This document shows positions 6,376 to 14,106 of a DNA stretch of 19,551 nucleotides, piece by piece (position 1 is the first letter of the stretch; every line of letters begins with the position of its first letter). The notes below the pieces were generated by a model that saw nothing but the letters and a program-made list of their open reading frames with translations, did no database searches and was not told where the DNA came from. Where the stretch lies: positions 1-19,551 of the forward strand of contig JBGQLG010000100.1 in NCBI GenBank assembly GCA_041499965.1. Direction: 5' to 3'. The stretch is from AR5 sp041499965. Its GTDB lineage: Bacteria > Methylomirabilota > Methylomirabilia > Rokubacteriales > CSP1-6. Both the position numbers and the translations under genes were made by a program.

Positions 6376-7313
6376 CAGTGGCGTGCGATCCGGGGATCGA
6401 CGAGGGTCTGCAGCAGGTCGACCCCGAGGTTCAGCAGCACGAAGAAGGTCGCCAGGACCAGGATCACGCCCTGCAACACCGGGATGTCGCGCTGGAAGAT
6501 GGCCAGGTTCAGGAGATAGCCGGTCCCGGGCCACGAGAACACCGCTTCCACCAGGACGGAGCCGCCGAGCTGGAAGCCGAACTGGAGCCCCAGCACGGTG
6601 AAGATCTGCGGCGCGGCGTTCGTGACGACGTGCGTGAACACCCGCCGCGCCGCCAGGCCCCGGGCGCGCAGGGCGAGGACGAATTCCTGATTCAAAATGT
6701 CGAGCGCGGCCGAGCGCACGACCCGCGTGATCACGCCGAGCGGGATGAGCGACAGCGCCACCGTGGGCAGCGCCATGTGGCGCAGGTACTCGAGCGGACC
6801 GCCGCCGTCGGCCGCGCCCATGGCCGGCAACCAGTTGAGCTGCACGGAGAAGACGATGATCAGGATGATGCCGGCCCAGTAGTGCGGGACCGAGACGCCC
6901 ACGATCGCCACCGCGCTGGCCACCTTGTCGAGCGCGCGGCCCTGCCGGAAGGCGGCCAGGAGGCCGAGCCCGATGCCGAGCCCGAAGGAGACCGCGGAGG
7001 ACGACAGCGCGAGGACGAGGCTGTTGGCGAGCGAGTCGCGGACGTCGAGGATCACCGGCCGGCGGGTGGCGATCGAGCGGCCGAGGTCACCCCGCACCAC
7101 CCGCCCGAGCCAGACGAGGTACTGCACCGGCAGCGGCTTGTCGAAGCCGTACGCGCGCTTGGTGGCCTCGATCTCCGCCTGGCTGGACTCGGCCGGCATC
7201 ACCGCCGCGATCGGGTCGCCGGGGGCGAGGTGCACCATCGCGAAGACGATGATGCTCGCCCCGAGCAGCGTCGGGACCGCGAGCAGGAGACGCCGGCCGG
7301 CGTACGCCCACAC
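6375..7313 (-). CDS. Opp/Dpp-type ABC importer permease (DppB/OppB-like)
   Basis: A 312-residue permease with the DppB-type opening MWAYAGRRLLLAVPTLLGAS and the family motif HLAPGDP (28-34), which follows the first helix. Hydrophobic segments lie at about 8-30, 97-121, 130-157, 181-200, 233-257 and 281-303. The cytoplasmic EAA-type loop ALRARGLAARRVFTHVVTN lies at about 214-232. The start codon is GTG at 7313, ten bases after the binding-protein stop. It should pair with the DppC-like permease to form the channel. The high sequence conservation of the loop and the PGDP motif leave little doubt about the family; the transported solute cannot be deduced. Confidence 0.94.
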   Translation of the reverse strand: MWAYAGRRLLLAVPTLLGASIIVFAMVHLAPGDPIAAVMPAESSQAEIEATKRAYGFDKPLPVQYLVWLGRVVRGDLGRSIATRRPVILDVRDSLANSLVLALSSSAVSFGLGIGLGLLAAFRQGRALDKVASAVAIVGVSVPHYWAGIILIIVFSVQLNWLPAMGAADGGGPLEYLRHMALPTVALSLIPLGVITRVVRSAALDILNQEFVLALRARGLAARRVFTHVVTNAAPQIFTVLGLQFGFQLGGSVLVEAVFSWPGTGYLLNLAIFQRDIPVLQGVILVLATFFVLLNLGVDLLQTLVDPRIARH

Positions 7314-7323
7314 GGACCGTGCG

Positions 7324-8919
7324 CTACCGCACCGTGACCGCCGTCAGATCGACGAACCAGCTCTGGGGCTGCACGAAGCCCTTGACCTTGCCCGACAGCG
7401 CGCGCGGGTTCAGGTCGTGCACGACGAAGATCCACGGCGCGTCGTCGACGATCACCTCGTGGAGCTTGGCGAGGATCTCGTTCTGCCGGGCGATGTCGAA
7501 GGTGCGCTCCGCCTCGTCGATGAGCTTGTCGGCTTCGGGATTGATGTAGGGCATGGTGTTGACGGAGACGGGCACGACCGACTTGCTGTGGAAGAAGCGT
7601 CCGAAGCCGCTCCACGGCTCCAGGAAGTTCCAGGAGATGTTCCACGCGTTGAGCCCTTCGTTGTCGGGGGTCTTGAAGCCGGCCCGCCAGCGCGTCAGGA
7701 GCGTGTTCCACTCCACCGGCTGCAGGTCGACGTCGATGCCGACCTCCTTGAGATTCTTCTGGATCAGCTCGTTCATCGCCAGCGGCAGCATCTGGCCCGA
7801 GCCCGACGTGGAGATGAGGTGGACGGCCTTGGCCGGGTGCTTGCCGCCGTCGAAGCCCGCCTGCCGCAGGAGCTCCTTGGCCTTGGTCGGGTTGTACTCG
7901 TAGACCTCCTTCGGCTTGCCGAACCACGGATGGCTCTTGTACACGATGCCGGTGGCCGGGATGCACGTGTCGTTCAAAAGATTCTTGCAGATGCCGACCC
8001 GATCCACGGCGTAGTTCGCCGCCTTGCGCACGAGCTTGTTGCTCCACGGCTCCTTGTCGAGGCGGAGCGTGTGCGTCCAGTTGTGCGGGTAGGAGTTCAT
8101 GACGATCTGGAACCCGGCGCCCTTGAGCTGCGGGATGGAGTCGGGCGGCGGCACCTCGATCCAGTCGACCTGGCCGCTGCGCAGCGCGGCCAGCCGCGTG
8201 GTCGGCTCCGGCATCGGCAGCAGGACGAGCTTGTCGATCTTCGGCCGCCGCTTGGCGTCCCAGTAGGTCTTGTTCGCCTCCAGCTCGAGCCGCTCGCGCG
8301 GGACGAACCGCGTCACGCGATAGGGCCCGGTGCCGGACGGCTGCTCGGCGAACTTCCGCCAGTCCTTGACCTTCTGCCACTGCGCCGGCGACACGATCAC
8401 CATGTAACAGATCTGGTAGGGCACGAAGCTCGTGGGCTTGTTCGTCTCGAACTCGACCGTGTGGTCGTCGATCTTCGCGATGCCGGTCAGCGACGCGAGC
8501 CGGAAGCTGACCTGGCCCGAGCCGTACGGGTCGAAGTGCGGCGCGTCCTTCTTCTTGATCGACTCGTACGAGAAGACGACCGCGTCGGCGTTGAACGGGC
8601 TGCCGTCGTGGAACGTCACGCCCTTGCGGAGCTTGAACACCCATTTCGTCGGCTGGTCCTTGCGCACCTCCCATGATTCCGCCAGCCCGGGGACGAGCGG
8701 CGCCAGCCGATCGCCGCGCGAGAGGTCCCACGCGATGAGCGGCTCGTAGATCTGGTAGCCGACGAACCGGAAGCCCTCGAAGCCGTTGTCCGTCTGGCCC
8801 CCGGTGTAGGGAATGTCGCTGGCCGTCATCCCGATGCGCAGCGTGCCCTGCGCGAAGGCGGCGCCCGTCAGCGACAGCGTGAGGACGGTGGCGAGGGTCA
8901 GGATGGCGAGGCGTCTCAT
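7324..8919 (-). CDS. ABC importer solute-binding protein, peptide/nickel family (SBP_bac_5)
   Basis: A 531-residue secreted binding protein. The first 23 residues (ending LTGAAFA, then QG) form a Sec signal peptide with an AFA cleavage site and no lipobox cysteine. The mature protein has family 5 features: LAESWEVRKD followed by FKLRKGVTFHDG, then GTGPYRV and the RKAANYAVDR segment. It captures oligopeptides, dipeptides or related compounds outside the cytoplasmic membrane and delivers them to the DppB/C-like pore. The ATG overlaps the upstream ATPase stop as ATGA, with AAGGAG upstream. The position of this gene second in the operon, between one ATPase and the permeases, departs from the common binding protein-permease-permease-ATPase-ATPase order. 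Confidence 0.94.
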   Translation of the reverse strand: MRRLAILTLATVLTLSLTGAAFAQGTLRIGMTASDIPYTGGQTDNGFEGFRFVGYQIYEPLIAWDLSRGDRLAPLVPGLAESWEVRKDQPTKWVFKLRKGVTFHDGSPFNADAVVFSYESIKKKDAPHFDPYGSGQVSFRLASLTGIAKIDDHTVEFETNKPTSFVPYQICYMVIVSPAQWQKVKDWRKFAEQPSGTGPYRVTRFVPRERLELEANKTYWDAKRRPKIDKLVLLPMPEPTTRLAALRSGQVDWIEVPPPDSIPQLKGAGFQIVMNSYPHNWTHTLRLDKEPWSNKLVRKAANYAVDRVGICKNLLNDTCIPATGIVYKSHPWFGKPKEVYEYNPTKAKELLRQAGFDGGKHPAKAVHLISTSGSGQMLPLAMNELIQKNLKEVGIDVDLQPVEWNTLLTRWRAGFKTPDNEGLNAWNISWNFLEPWSGFGRFFHSKSVVPVSVNTMPYINPEADKLIDEAERTFDIARQNEILAKLHEVIVDDAPWIFVVHDLNPRALSGKVKGFVQPQSWFVDLTAVTVR

Positions 8920-9944
8920 GGCGATTCTCCTTGGGTCGGGCTCGAGCCGACGGTAGCCGGCGCCGCATGGGGGTCCGCGAATCGCTCGGCGACGAGGTGG
9001 CAGCGCGCGACGTGGCCGGGGGCCACGGAATGGAACGCCGGCAGCGTGGTCGTGCACACGTCGCGCGCGATCGGACACCGCGGCGCGAACGCGCAGCCGG
9101 GGGGCAGCCTGGCGAGGTTCGGAGGCGCACCCGGAATGGGGACGAGCGGGCGGCCCTTCTGACCGCGGCGCACCGTGGCCTGCATCAGCCCCTCGGTATA
9201 CGGGTGCGCGGGACGACGGAACAGCTCCCGGATGGGCGCCTGCTCGACGATGCGCCCGGCGTACATGACGGCGGCGTCGTCCGCGATCTCGGCGGCGACC
9301 CCGAGGTCGTGGGTGACGAAGATGACCGCCAGGCCGAGCCGCTGCTGGAGGTCGCGCAGCAGCCAGAGGATCTGGGCCTGCACCGTCACGTCGAGCGCGG
9401 TGGTCGGCTCGTCGGCGAGCAGCAGCTCCGGCTCGCCGGCGAGCGCGATGGCGATCATCGCGCGCTGGCGCATGCCGCCGGAGATCTCGTGCGGATAGCT
9501 CGCCAGGCACCGCTCGGGCGACGGCACCTGGACGAGATCGAGGAGCTCGCGCGCGCGCCGGGACGCGGCGCGGCGATCCAGGGCGCGGTGCTGCACGAGC
9601 GTCTCGACGATCTGGCCGCCGATCGTGTAGACCGGGTCGAGCGCGGTCATCGGCTCCTGGAACACCATGGAGACGACCCCACCGCGGAGACGCTCGCGGT
9701 CGCGCTCGGCGAGCCGGTTGACGTCACGGCCCTTCACGAGCACCTCACCGGTGACCCGGGTGCGCCCGGCCGGATGGAGGCCGAGAATCGCGCGCAACGT
9801 GACGCTCTTGCCGGAGCCCGATTCACCGAGGAGGGCGAGGACCGTGCCGGCGTCGAGCGAGAAGGTCACGCCGTTGACCGCACGCACGACTCCGTCGCGC
9901 GTCTCGAAGGCGACGCTGAGATCGCGGACGCTCAGGAGTGACAT
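8916..9944 (-). CDS. Opp/Dpp-type ABC importer ATP-binding protein (first ATPase, OppD/DppD-like)
   Basis: A 342-residue nucleotide-binding subunit and the first gene of the importer operon. Walker A is GESGSGKS (40-47), the Q-loop is FQEPMTALDP, the signature is ISGGMRQR (154-161, the Met form typical of OppD/DppD), Walker B is LLLADEP (174-180), and the H-loop is THDLG. The C-terminal extension begins at HPYTEGL (247-253) and carries cysteines 284, 290, 297 and 315, a pattern linked to a 4Fe-4S site in this family. It pairs with the second ATPase at the end of the operon. The start ATG 9944 has only a weak Shine-Dalgarno; the leader from the predicted -10 box is about 18 bases. Confidence 0.94.
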   Translation of the reverse strand: MSLLSVRDLSVAFETRDGVVRAVNGVTFSLDAGTVLALLGESGSGKSVTLRAILGLHPAGRTRVTGEVLVKGRDVNRLAERDRERLRGGVVSMVFQEPMTALDPVYTIGGQIVETLVQHRALDRRAASRRARELLDLVQVPSPERCLASYPHEISGGMRQRAMIAIALAGEPELLLADEPTTALDVTVQAQILWLLRDLQQRLGLAVIFVTHDLGVAAEIADDAAVMYAGRIVEQAPIRELFRRPAHPYTEGLMQATVRRGQKGRPLVPIPGAPPNLARLPPGCAFAPRCPIARDVCTTTLPAFHSVAPGHVARCHLVAERFADPHAAPATVGSSPTQGESP

Positions 9945-9968
9945 GTCACGCGGCCCTGGGTGGCCGCG

Positions 9969-9974
9969 ATCATA
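9969..9974 (-). promoter_or_regulatory. Putative -10 box (TATGAT) of the ABC importer operon
   Basis: On the minus strand TATGAT lies 24 bases before the first ATPase ATG, with an upstream TGA giving a partly extended -10. It is one of the few AT-rich spots in the region. CTGAC lies roughly 15-16 bases upstream and could serve as a poor -35. The 190-base space between this operon and the divergent dioxygenase gene holds both promoters and no other recognisable feature. Confidence 0.4.
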
Positions 9975-10086
9975 TCATTCAAGGCCGGGCGTCAGGCCGC
10001 GGGGCCACCGACTGCGCACGAGGCAGGCCCTCGATCGGATCGGCACCTGAGCCGGCGATCGCCTGACCCGGATCAGCACGGAGGTG

Positions 10087-10118
10087 TTGAGCGCGGCTCG
10101 CGGTTGCCGTATCGTGGC
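10087..10118 (+). promoter_or_regulatory. Promoter of EctD-like dioxygenase gene (TTGAGC, 17 bp, TATCGT)
   Basis: A -35 box TTGAGC at 10087-10092 and a -10 box TATCGT at 10110-10115, exactly 17 bases apart. The region 10102-10118 is GGTTGCCGTATCGTGGC, identical to the copy before the cupin gene. Initiation about seven bases after the -10 would give a 15-base leader that contains GGAG before the ATG at 10137. Confidence 0.6.
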
Positions 10119-10136
10119 GACAGCCATGGAGACGGC

Positions 10137-10964
10137 ATGACGCTGACGGCGGCCCAGCTCGAGGCCTTCGACCGGGACGGCTACCTGTTCTTCCCCGGCC
10201 TGTTCTCGACCGAGGAGATCAAGGTCCTGACCGACGAGGTGCCGCACCTCTACGCGCAGCGCCGGCCCGAGAACGTCCGCGAGAAGGACAGCGACGCCGT
10301 GCGGACGAACTTCGCGGCCCACCTGTACAGCGCGCCCTTCGCGCGGCTGGCCCGGCACCCCCGGCTGGTCGAGCCCGCCGTCCAGGTCTTCGGCGAGCCG
10401 GTCTACATGCACCAGTTCAAGATCAACGGCAAGATGGCCTTCGACGGCGACGTGTGGCAGTGGCACCAGGACTTCGGCACCTGGTTCAACGACGACCAGA
10501 TGCCCGAGGCCCGCGCCATGAACGTGGCGATCTTCCTCGACGACGTGAACGAGTTCAACGGCCCGCTGATGTTCATCCCCGGCAGCCACACGCTGGGCGT
10601 GCTCGACGCCGGCCACGACACCTCGACGACCAGCTATCCGCTGTGGACGATCGACCACGCGACGATCACCCGGCTGGTCGCCCGGGGCGGTCTGGTGGCC
10701 CCCAAAGGCCCGGCCGGCTCGCTGATCATGTTCCACTCCTGCCTGGTCCACGCCTCCACGTCGAACCTCTCGCCGTGGAACCGGGTGAGCGTCTATCTGA
10801 GCCTCTGCGCCGTGTCCAACCACATCCGGCGCTTCAAGCGGCCGGAGTACATCGCGCACCGCGACTTCACGCCGATCGAGTGTCTGCCGGACGACTGCCT
10901 GCGGCACCCCTACGAGGTCGCCCTGCCGTGGAAGGACGGCACGCCGGAGGCCGCACTCAGGTAG
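10137..10964 (+). CDS. EctD-like Fe(II)/2-oxoglutarate dioxygenase (phytanoyl-CoA dioxygenase family)
   Basis: A 275-residue non-haem iron dioxygenase. The segment WQWHQDFGTWFNDDQMP (107-123) closely follows the signature of ectoine hydroxylase EctD (WHSDFETWHxEDGMP), then NGPLMFIPGSH (141-151). Iron ligands are His110, Asp112 and probably His205 (VHASTSN); Arg216 is placed to bind 2-oxoglutarate. The end RPEYIAHRDF also matches EctD-type endings. It should hydroxylate a small substrate using O2 and 2-oxoglutarate in the cytoplasm. No ectoine synthesis genes (ectA, ectB, ectC) are in the window, so ectoine is not assured and the family contains many other activities. ATG 10137 has GGAG five bases upstream; an ATG at 10126 on the same strand is out of frame and stops after four codons. 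Confidence 0.88.
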   Translation: MTLTAAQLEAFDRDGYLFFPGLFSTEEIKVLTDEVPHLYAQRRPENVREKDSDAVRTNFAAHLYSAPFARLARHPRLVEPAVQVFGEPVYMHQFKINGKMAFDGDVWQWHQDFGTWFNDDQMPEARAMNVAIFLDDVNEFNGPLMFIPGSHTLGVLDAGHDTSTTSYPLWTIDHATITRLVARGGLVAPKGPAGSLIMFHSCLVHASTSNLSPWNRVSVYLSLCAVSNHIRRFKRPEYIAHRDFTPIECLPDDCLRHPYEVALPWKDGTPEAALR

Positions 10965-10970
10965 GTCGGG

Positions 10971-12008
10971 TCAGCTCAGCCGCTGGCGCAGGTACTCCGC
11001 GATCTCCAGCGTACAGGCCATCCCCTGGGGAATGGCCTTGGTCAGCGACACGAATGCGTGGATCTGCCCGGGATACTCGCGGTGCACGACGTCCACCCCA
11101 TCCGCGCGCAGCCGATCGCCGTACGCCCGGCCCTCGTCGCGCAGCGGATCGAAGCCGGCGGTGACGATCAGGGCCGGCGGCTGGCCGGCCAGGCTCGGCG
11201 CCCGCATGGGCGAGGCTCTGAGATCAGCCTTGTCCGCCTCGCTCGTCAGATATTGCTCCCCGTACCAGACGATGCGATCCCGCGGGATGACGTGGCCGTC
11301 GGCCAGCTCGCGGTGCGACTCCGTCTCCAGCGTGAAGTCGACGGCGGGATAGATGAGCACCTGGCACGTGGGCAGAGGCGTGCCGCCCGTGGCGGCGAGC
11401 TGCGAGACGACCGCCGAGAGATTGCCGCCGGCCGAGTCGCCGGCGACGGCCACGCGGGCGGGGTCGGCGCCGACGTCACGCCCGCGCGTGCGCAGCCAGC
11501 GATAGGCCGCCAGGCAGTCCTCGACCGCGGCCGGGAACTTGTGCTCGGGCGCCAGCCGGTAGTCGACGGCGACGACCAGCACGCCGGCGTGCCTGGCCAG
11601 CCGCGCACAGAGCCCGTGATGGGTCTCGAGGTCTCCCTGCACCCAGCCCCCGCCGTGGAAGTACGCCACCGCGGGCAGTGGCGCGCCCCCGACGCTCGGC
11701 GCGTACACGCGGGCCGGAATCTCGCCGGCCGGCCCCGGGATGCGGATGTCCTCGAGGCGGGGCAGCGGCGGCGCCGGCTCGTCCATCAGCGTCACCATGG
11801 TGCGCAGCTGCTGGCGCAGCTCGGGCAACGGAGGGTAGTAGCCCGGCACCCGGATGGACTTGACGAACTCGCCGACGATCTGGGCCTTGGGGTCCATCGT
11901 GCGGCTCCCCAGGCGGATGCGGTGGCCGTCGAGGAGGCGCAGCGCGTCCTCTTCGCTCATCAGGGTGTGCGACAGCTCCAGCTTCGGATGCGTGCGCGTC
12001 TCGCTCAT
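10971..12008 (-). CDS. Alpha/beta hydrolase, hormone-sensitive-lipase family esterase
   Basis: A 345-residue esterase/lipase of the HSL (family IV) group. The oxyanion-hole motif HGGGW is at 118-122, YRLAPEHKFPA at 150-160, the nucleophile elbow GDSAGG at 190-195 (Ser192), the acid in DPLRDEG (Asp287), and the catalytic His at His317 (IHAFVSL). All members of the triad are present. An N-terminal cap of about 85 residues precedes the core. It likely hydrolyses short-chain esters in the cytoplasm; no signal peptide is seen. The start ATG has a strong GGAAGGAG site upstream and a TACAAT -10 box. It converges with the dioxygenase gene, leaving only six bases between the two stops. Confidence 0.92.
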   Translation of the reverse strand: MSETRTHPKLELSHTLMSEEDALRLLDGHRIRLGSRTMDPKAQIVGEFVKSIRVPGYYPPLPELRQQLRTMVTLMDEPAPPLPRLEDIRIPGPAGEIPARVYAPSVGGAPLPAVAYFHGGGWVQGDLETHHGLCARLARHAGVLVVAVDYRLAPEHKFPAAVEDCLAAYRWLRTRGRDVGADPARVAVAGDSAGGNLSAVVSQLAATGGTPLPTCQVLIYPAVDFTLETESHRELADGHVIPRDRIVWYGEQYLTSEADKADLRASPMRAPSLAGQPPALIVTAGFDPLRDEGRAYGDRLRADGVDVVHREYPGQIHAFVSLTKAIPQGMACTLEIAEYLRQRLS

Positions 12009-12030
12009 GCCGACGCTCCTTCCGCCGGGG

Positions 12031-12036
12031 ATTGTA
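12031..12036 (-). promoter_or_regulatory. Putative -10 box (TACAAT) of the HSL-type esterase gene
   Basis: On the minus strand the sequence reads ATTGCGGGTACAATCC, with TACAAT as the -10 hexamer about 22 bases before the ATG; a strong ribosome-binding site GGAAGGAG follows. No clear -35 was found. The surrounding pattern TTGC(C/G)GGTA resembles the GTTGCCGTATCGT element of other promoters in this window. Confidence 0.4.
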
Positions 12037-12078
12037 CCCGCAATGCGATGAGCTCGGACAGCGTCATCCAGGACCGAG

Positions 12079-13011
12079 CTACTGACCGAGGATCGTCCCG
12101 GCGGTCAGGCCGAGCGCGCGAGCGACCTCGCCGCCCGAGAGCTTCTTGCCCTCGGCGGCCCGCGCCCGCAGCACCTCGACGCGGCCGCCCTGCGCGGTGA
12201 CCTTGAAGCTGCCGTCGGTCACGTCGGAGACCTCGCCGATCTTGCCCACGACGTCGGCGAAGCGGCGGAAGAGGTGCTTGCGCGCGTCGAAGAGCTCGAG
12301 CTTCTTGCCGTTGAACGTGGTCCACGCGCCGGGTGCGGGATTGCAGCCGCGGATCAGGTTGTAGGTGGCGTCGACGTGGTGTCCCCAGTGCACGCGGGCT
12401 TCGCCTTCGCGGCACCACCCTTCGTAGCTCGCCCGCGACTCGTCCTGCACCGTCTCCCGGTGCTTGCCCGCGAACACCAGACTCGCCGCCTCCAGCAGCG
12501 CTTCGATGCCCAGGGGGAACAAGTTGTTGAAGTAGACGTCGCCCAGCGTGTCGTCGGGACCGATCGCGCACTCCTTCTGGAGCACGACGGGGCCTTCGTC
12601 CAACCCCTCGGTCGGGCGGAAGATGGTGAGTCCGGTGCCGATGTCACCGCGGATGATCGGCCAGTTGATCGACGACGGCCCGCGATAGCGCGGCAGCAAC
12701 GACGGATGGAACTGGATCATACCGAGGCGGGGGATCCTCACGAGGCTGTCGGGAGCGAACTGCAGCACGTACGCCATGACGCCGAGGTCGACCCCAAGCG
12801 ATTTCAAGGCGTCATGCGCTTCGGGATTGCGGAGCGAGGCGAATTGCAAGACCGGCAGGCCACGCTCCTGCGCTGCGGCTTTGAGCAGATCGATCCTGGC
12901 GCCCGGTTTCTCGGCCGCACAGAACACGGCCGCCACCTCGTCCCCGCGGGCGACGAACGCCTCCAGCACCGCCTTGCCGAAATCCTGTTGTCCGACAATC
13001 GCGAGTCTCAT
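12079..13011 (-). CDS. Formyltransferase-family protein resembling the hydrolase domain of 10-formyl-THF dehydrogenase
   Basis: A 310-residue two-domain formyltransferase-fold protein. The N-terminal domain carries FHPSLLPRYRGPSSINW (101-117), with His102 as the catalytic histidine, and EGLDEGPVVLQKEC (135-148), with Asp138 as the conserved aspartate. The central part (GPDDTLGDVYFNNLFPLGIE, then the ATYNLIRGCNPAPGAWT segment, 215-231) is closer to the folate-hydrolase domain of ALDH1L-type enzymes than to methionyl-tRNA formyltransferase; the usual Asn before the His is replaced by Gln-Phe. The C-terminal beta-barrel runs from about 205 to 305. It probably acts on 10-formyltetrahydrofolate, releasing formate or moving the formyl group to an amine. 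The aldehyde dehydrogenase domain is absent. ATG 13011 is preceded by GGAGG at six bases. Confidence 0.85.
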   Translation of the reverse strand: MRLAIVGQQDFGKAVLEAFVARGDEVAAVFCAAEKPGARIDLLKAAAQERGLPVLQFASLRNPEAHDALKSLGVDLGVMAYVLQFAPDSLVRIPRLGMIQFHPSLLPRYRGPSSINWPIIRGDIGTGLTIFRPTEGLDEGPVVLQKECAIGPDDTLGDVYFNNLFPLGIEALLEAASLVFAGKHRETVQDESRASYEGWCREGEARVHWGHHVDATYNLIRGCNPAPGAWTTFNGKKLELFDARKHLFRRFADVVGKIGEVSDVTDGSFKVTAQGGRVEVLRARAAEGKKLSGGEVARALGLTAGTILGQ

Positions 13012-13050
13012 CGACGTCCTCCGGGACCGGATGCACCAGTCATGGCGCAC

Positions 13051-13056
13051 ATGGTA
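13051..13056 (-). promoter_or_regulatory. Possible -10 box (TACCAT) of the formyltransferase gene
   Basis: On the minus strand GCATGCGCTACCATGTG lies about 40 bases before the ATG, with TACCAT as a possible -10 and TGCGC as a partial extended element. No good -35 is visible, so this is a weak call. Confidence 0.25.
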
Positions 13057-13136
13057 GCGCATGCACTCATCAGCATCTCCCGGTCCTTCGCCTCGATGCG
13101 TGATCAGCATCGGCGTGCCGGTGGGGCGCTCGGATC

Positions 13137-13460
13137 ATGGCCGTGGGCGGCAACGAGCGCGCGGCTGTCCTGACCGGCCTGCCGGTCGCGCGGATCAAGA
13201 TCGGCATCTACATGCTCTCGGGATTCATGGCCGGGCTGGCCGGCGGGCTCGAGGCGAGCTGGCTCGGCGGCGTGACGACCAACCCGGGCCAGTCGATGGA
13301 GCTCAGCGTCATCGCCGCCGCGCTGATCGAGATCATCCGCAACAGCCTGACCCTGCTCGGCATCAGCACCTTCTGGCAGGGCGCCTTCGTCGGCACGTTC
13401 ATCGTGCTGGCGGTGGCGTTCGACAGCGTGCGCCGGGCGCGCCGCAACTCGGCGGGGTGA
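13137..13460 (+). pseudogene. Remnant of a ribose-type sugar ABC transporter permease (RbsC-like)
   Basis: A 107-residue open frame matches only the C-terminal third of RbsC-like permeases: MAVGGNERAAVLTGLPV, then YMLSGFMAGLAGGL, and a final hydrophobic helix FVGTFIVLAVAFDSVRRAR. Two defects stand out. About 200 N-terminal residues are missing, with an in-frame TGA at 13101-13103 upstream. The conserved block expected between SVIAA and ALIEII (IGGTSLSGG and the following glycines, about 21 residues) is also absent without loss of frame. No ribosome-binding site precedes the ATG and no partner ATPase or binding protein is near. I read this as a decaying leftover of a sugar transporter operon. 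The alternative, a small membrane protein in use, is unlikely. Confidence 0.75.
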
Positions 13461-13485
13461 CCGGCCGGCCCCGAGATGCTCTGCG

Positions 13486-13517
13486 TTGAGTCCCGGCCGC
13501 GGTTACCGTATCGTGGC
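13486..13517 (+). promoter_or_regulatory. Promoter of the Uma2-LLM gene pair (TTGAGT, 17 bp, TATCGT)
   Basis: A -35 box TTGAGT at 13486-13491 and a -10 box TATCGT at 13509-13514, separated by 17 bases. The segment 13501-13517 (GGTTACCGTATCGTGGC) differs by one base from the two other plus-strand copies. Initiation at the usual distance falls at about 13521, only about four bases before the ATG at 13525, so the mRNA would be practically leaderless. Confidence 0.6.
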
Positions 13518-13524
13518 AGCCAGC

Positions 13525-14097
13525 ATGAAGGCGCCGGCGCTCCCACTCTGGCGGATGCCGCGGATCCGATACGATCGCCTCGTCGAGGCGGGCGTCTTCG
13601 GCCCCGAGGACCGGATCGAGCTGCTCGACGGCCTGCTGGTCGTCCGTGAGCCGCAGGGTGGGCGCCACGCCACGGCCGTGGCGCTGGCGCGAGGGGCGCT
13701 CGAGAAGGCGTTCGGCCGCACGTTCCACGTGCGGGAGGAGAAGCCGATCGCCCTCGACCGGCGATCGGAGCCCGAGCCCGATCTCGTCGTCGTGCCGGGC
13801 CGGCCGCGAGACTACCGGGACGCCCATCCCTCGCGGCCCGTGCTCGTCGTCGAGGTCGCCGATTCGTCGCTCGCGCTCGACCGCCTGCGCAAGGGTGGTC
13901 TCTACGCGCGCGCGGGGATCGCCGACTACTGGATCGTCAACCTGATCGACGAGGTGCTGGAGGTCTACCGCGACCCGGTCCGGGCCGTGCCGGCGCACTG
14001 GAAGTTCGACACGGTCCGCCTGCTCCGGCGCCACGCCGCCGTCACACCGCTGGCCGCACCGCGCGCTCGCATTCGGGTCGCGGCACTGCTACCGTGA
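13525..14097 (+). CDS. Uma2/DUF820-family PD-(D/E)XK nuclease-like protein
   Basis: A 190-residue protein with the Uma2 pattern: the opening YDRLVEAGVFGPEDRIELLDG (16-36), then the nuclease-fold residues Asp86 in EPEPDLVVV, Glu110 in VLVVEVADSS and Lys123 in DRLRKGGLYARAGI, followed by ADYWIVNL. These give the complete PD-(D/E)XK set (Asp, Glu, Lys). The family is expanded in cyanobacteria, myxobacteria and other environmental bacteria; it is presumed to be a DNA endonuclease, but its cellular task is not established. The ATG lacks a Shine-Dalgarno and sits close to the predicted transcription start. The LLM gene follows after nine bases, suggesting co-transcription though not shared function. 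Confidence 0.9.
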   Translation: MKAPALPLWRMPRIRYDRLVEAGVFGPEDRIELLDGLLVVREPQGGRHATAVALARGALEKAFGRTFHVREEKPIALDRRSEPEPDLVVVPGRPRDYRDAHPSRPVLVVEVADSSLALDRLRKGGLYARAGIADYWIVNLIDEVLEVYRDPVRAVPAHWKFDTVRLLRRHAAVTPLAAPRARIRVAALLP

Positions 14098-14106
14098 GCG
14101 ACTGAC

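Noticed and set aside
6925..8676. A long plus-strand open frame opposite the ABC binding protein and permease
   Set aside because: It mirrors the codon bias of the real minus-strand genes and shows no motif, signal peptide or ribosome-binding site.
13061..13489. A 142-residue open frame overlapping the permease remnant in another frame
   Set aside because: The frame with recognisable RbsC-like sequence is 13137-13460; the overlapping one is antisense-like Arg/Gly/Ala-rich translation.
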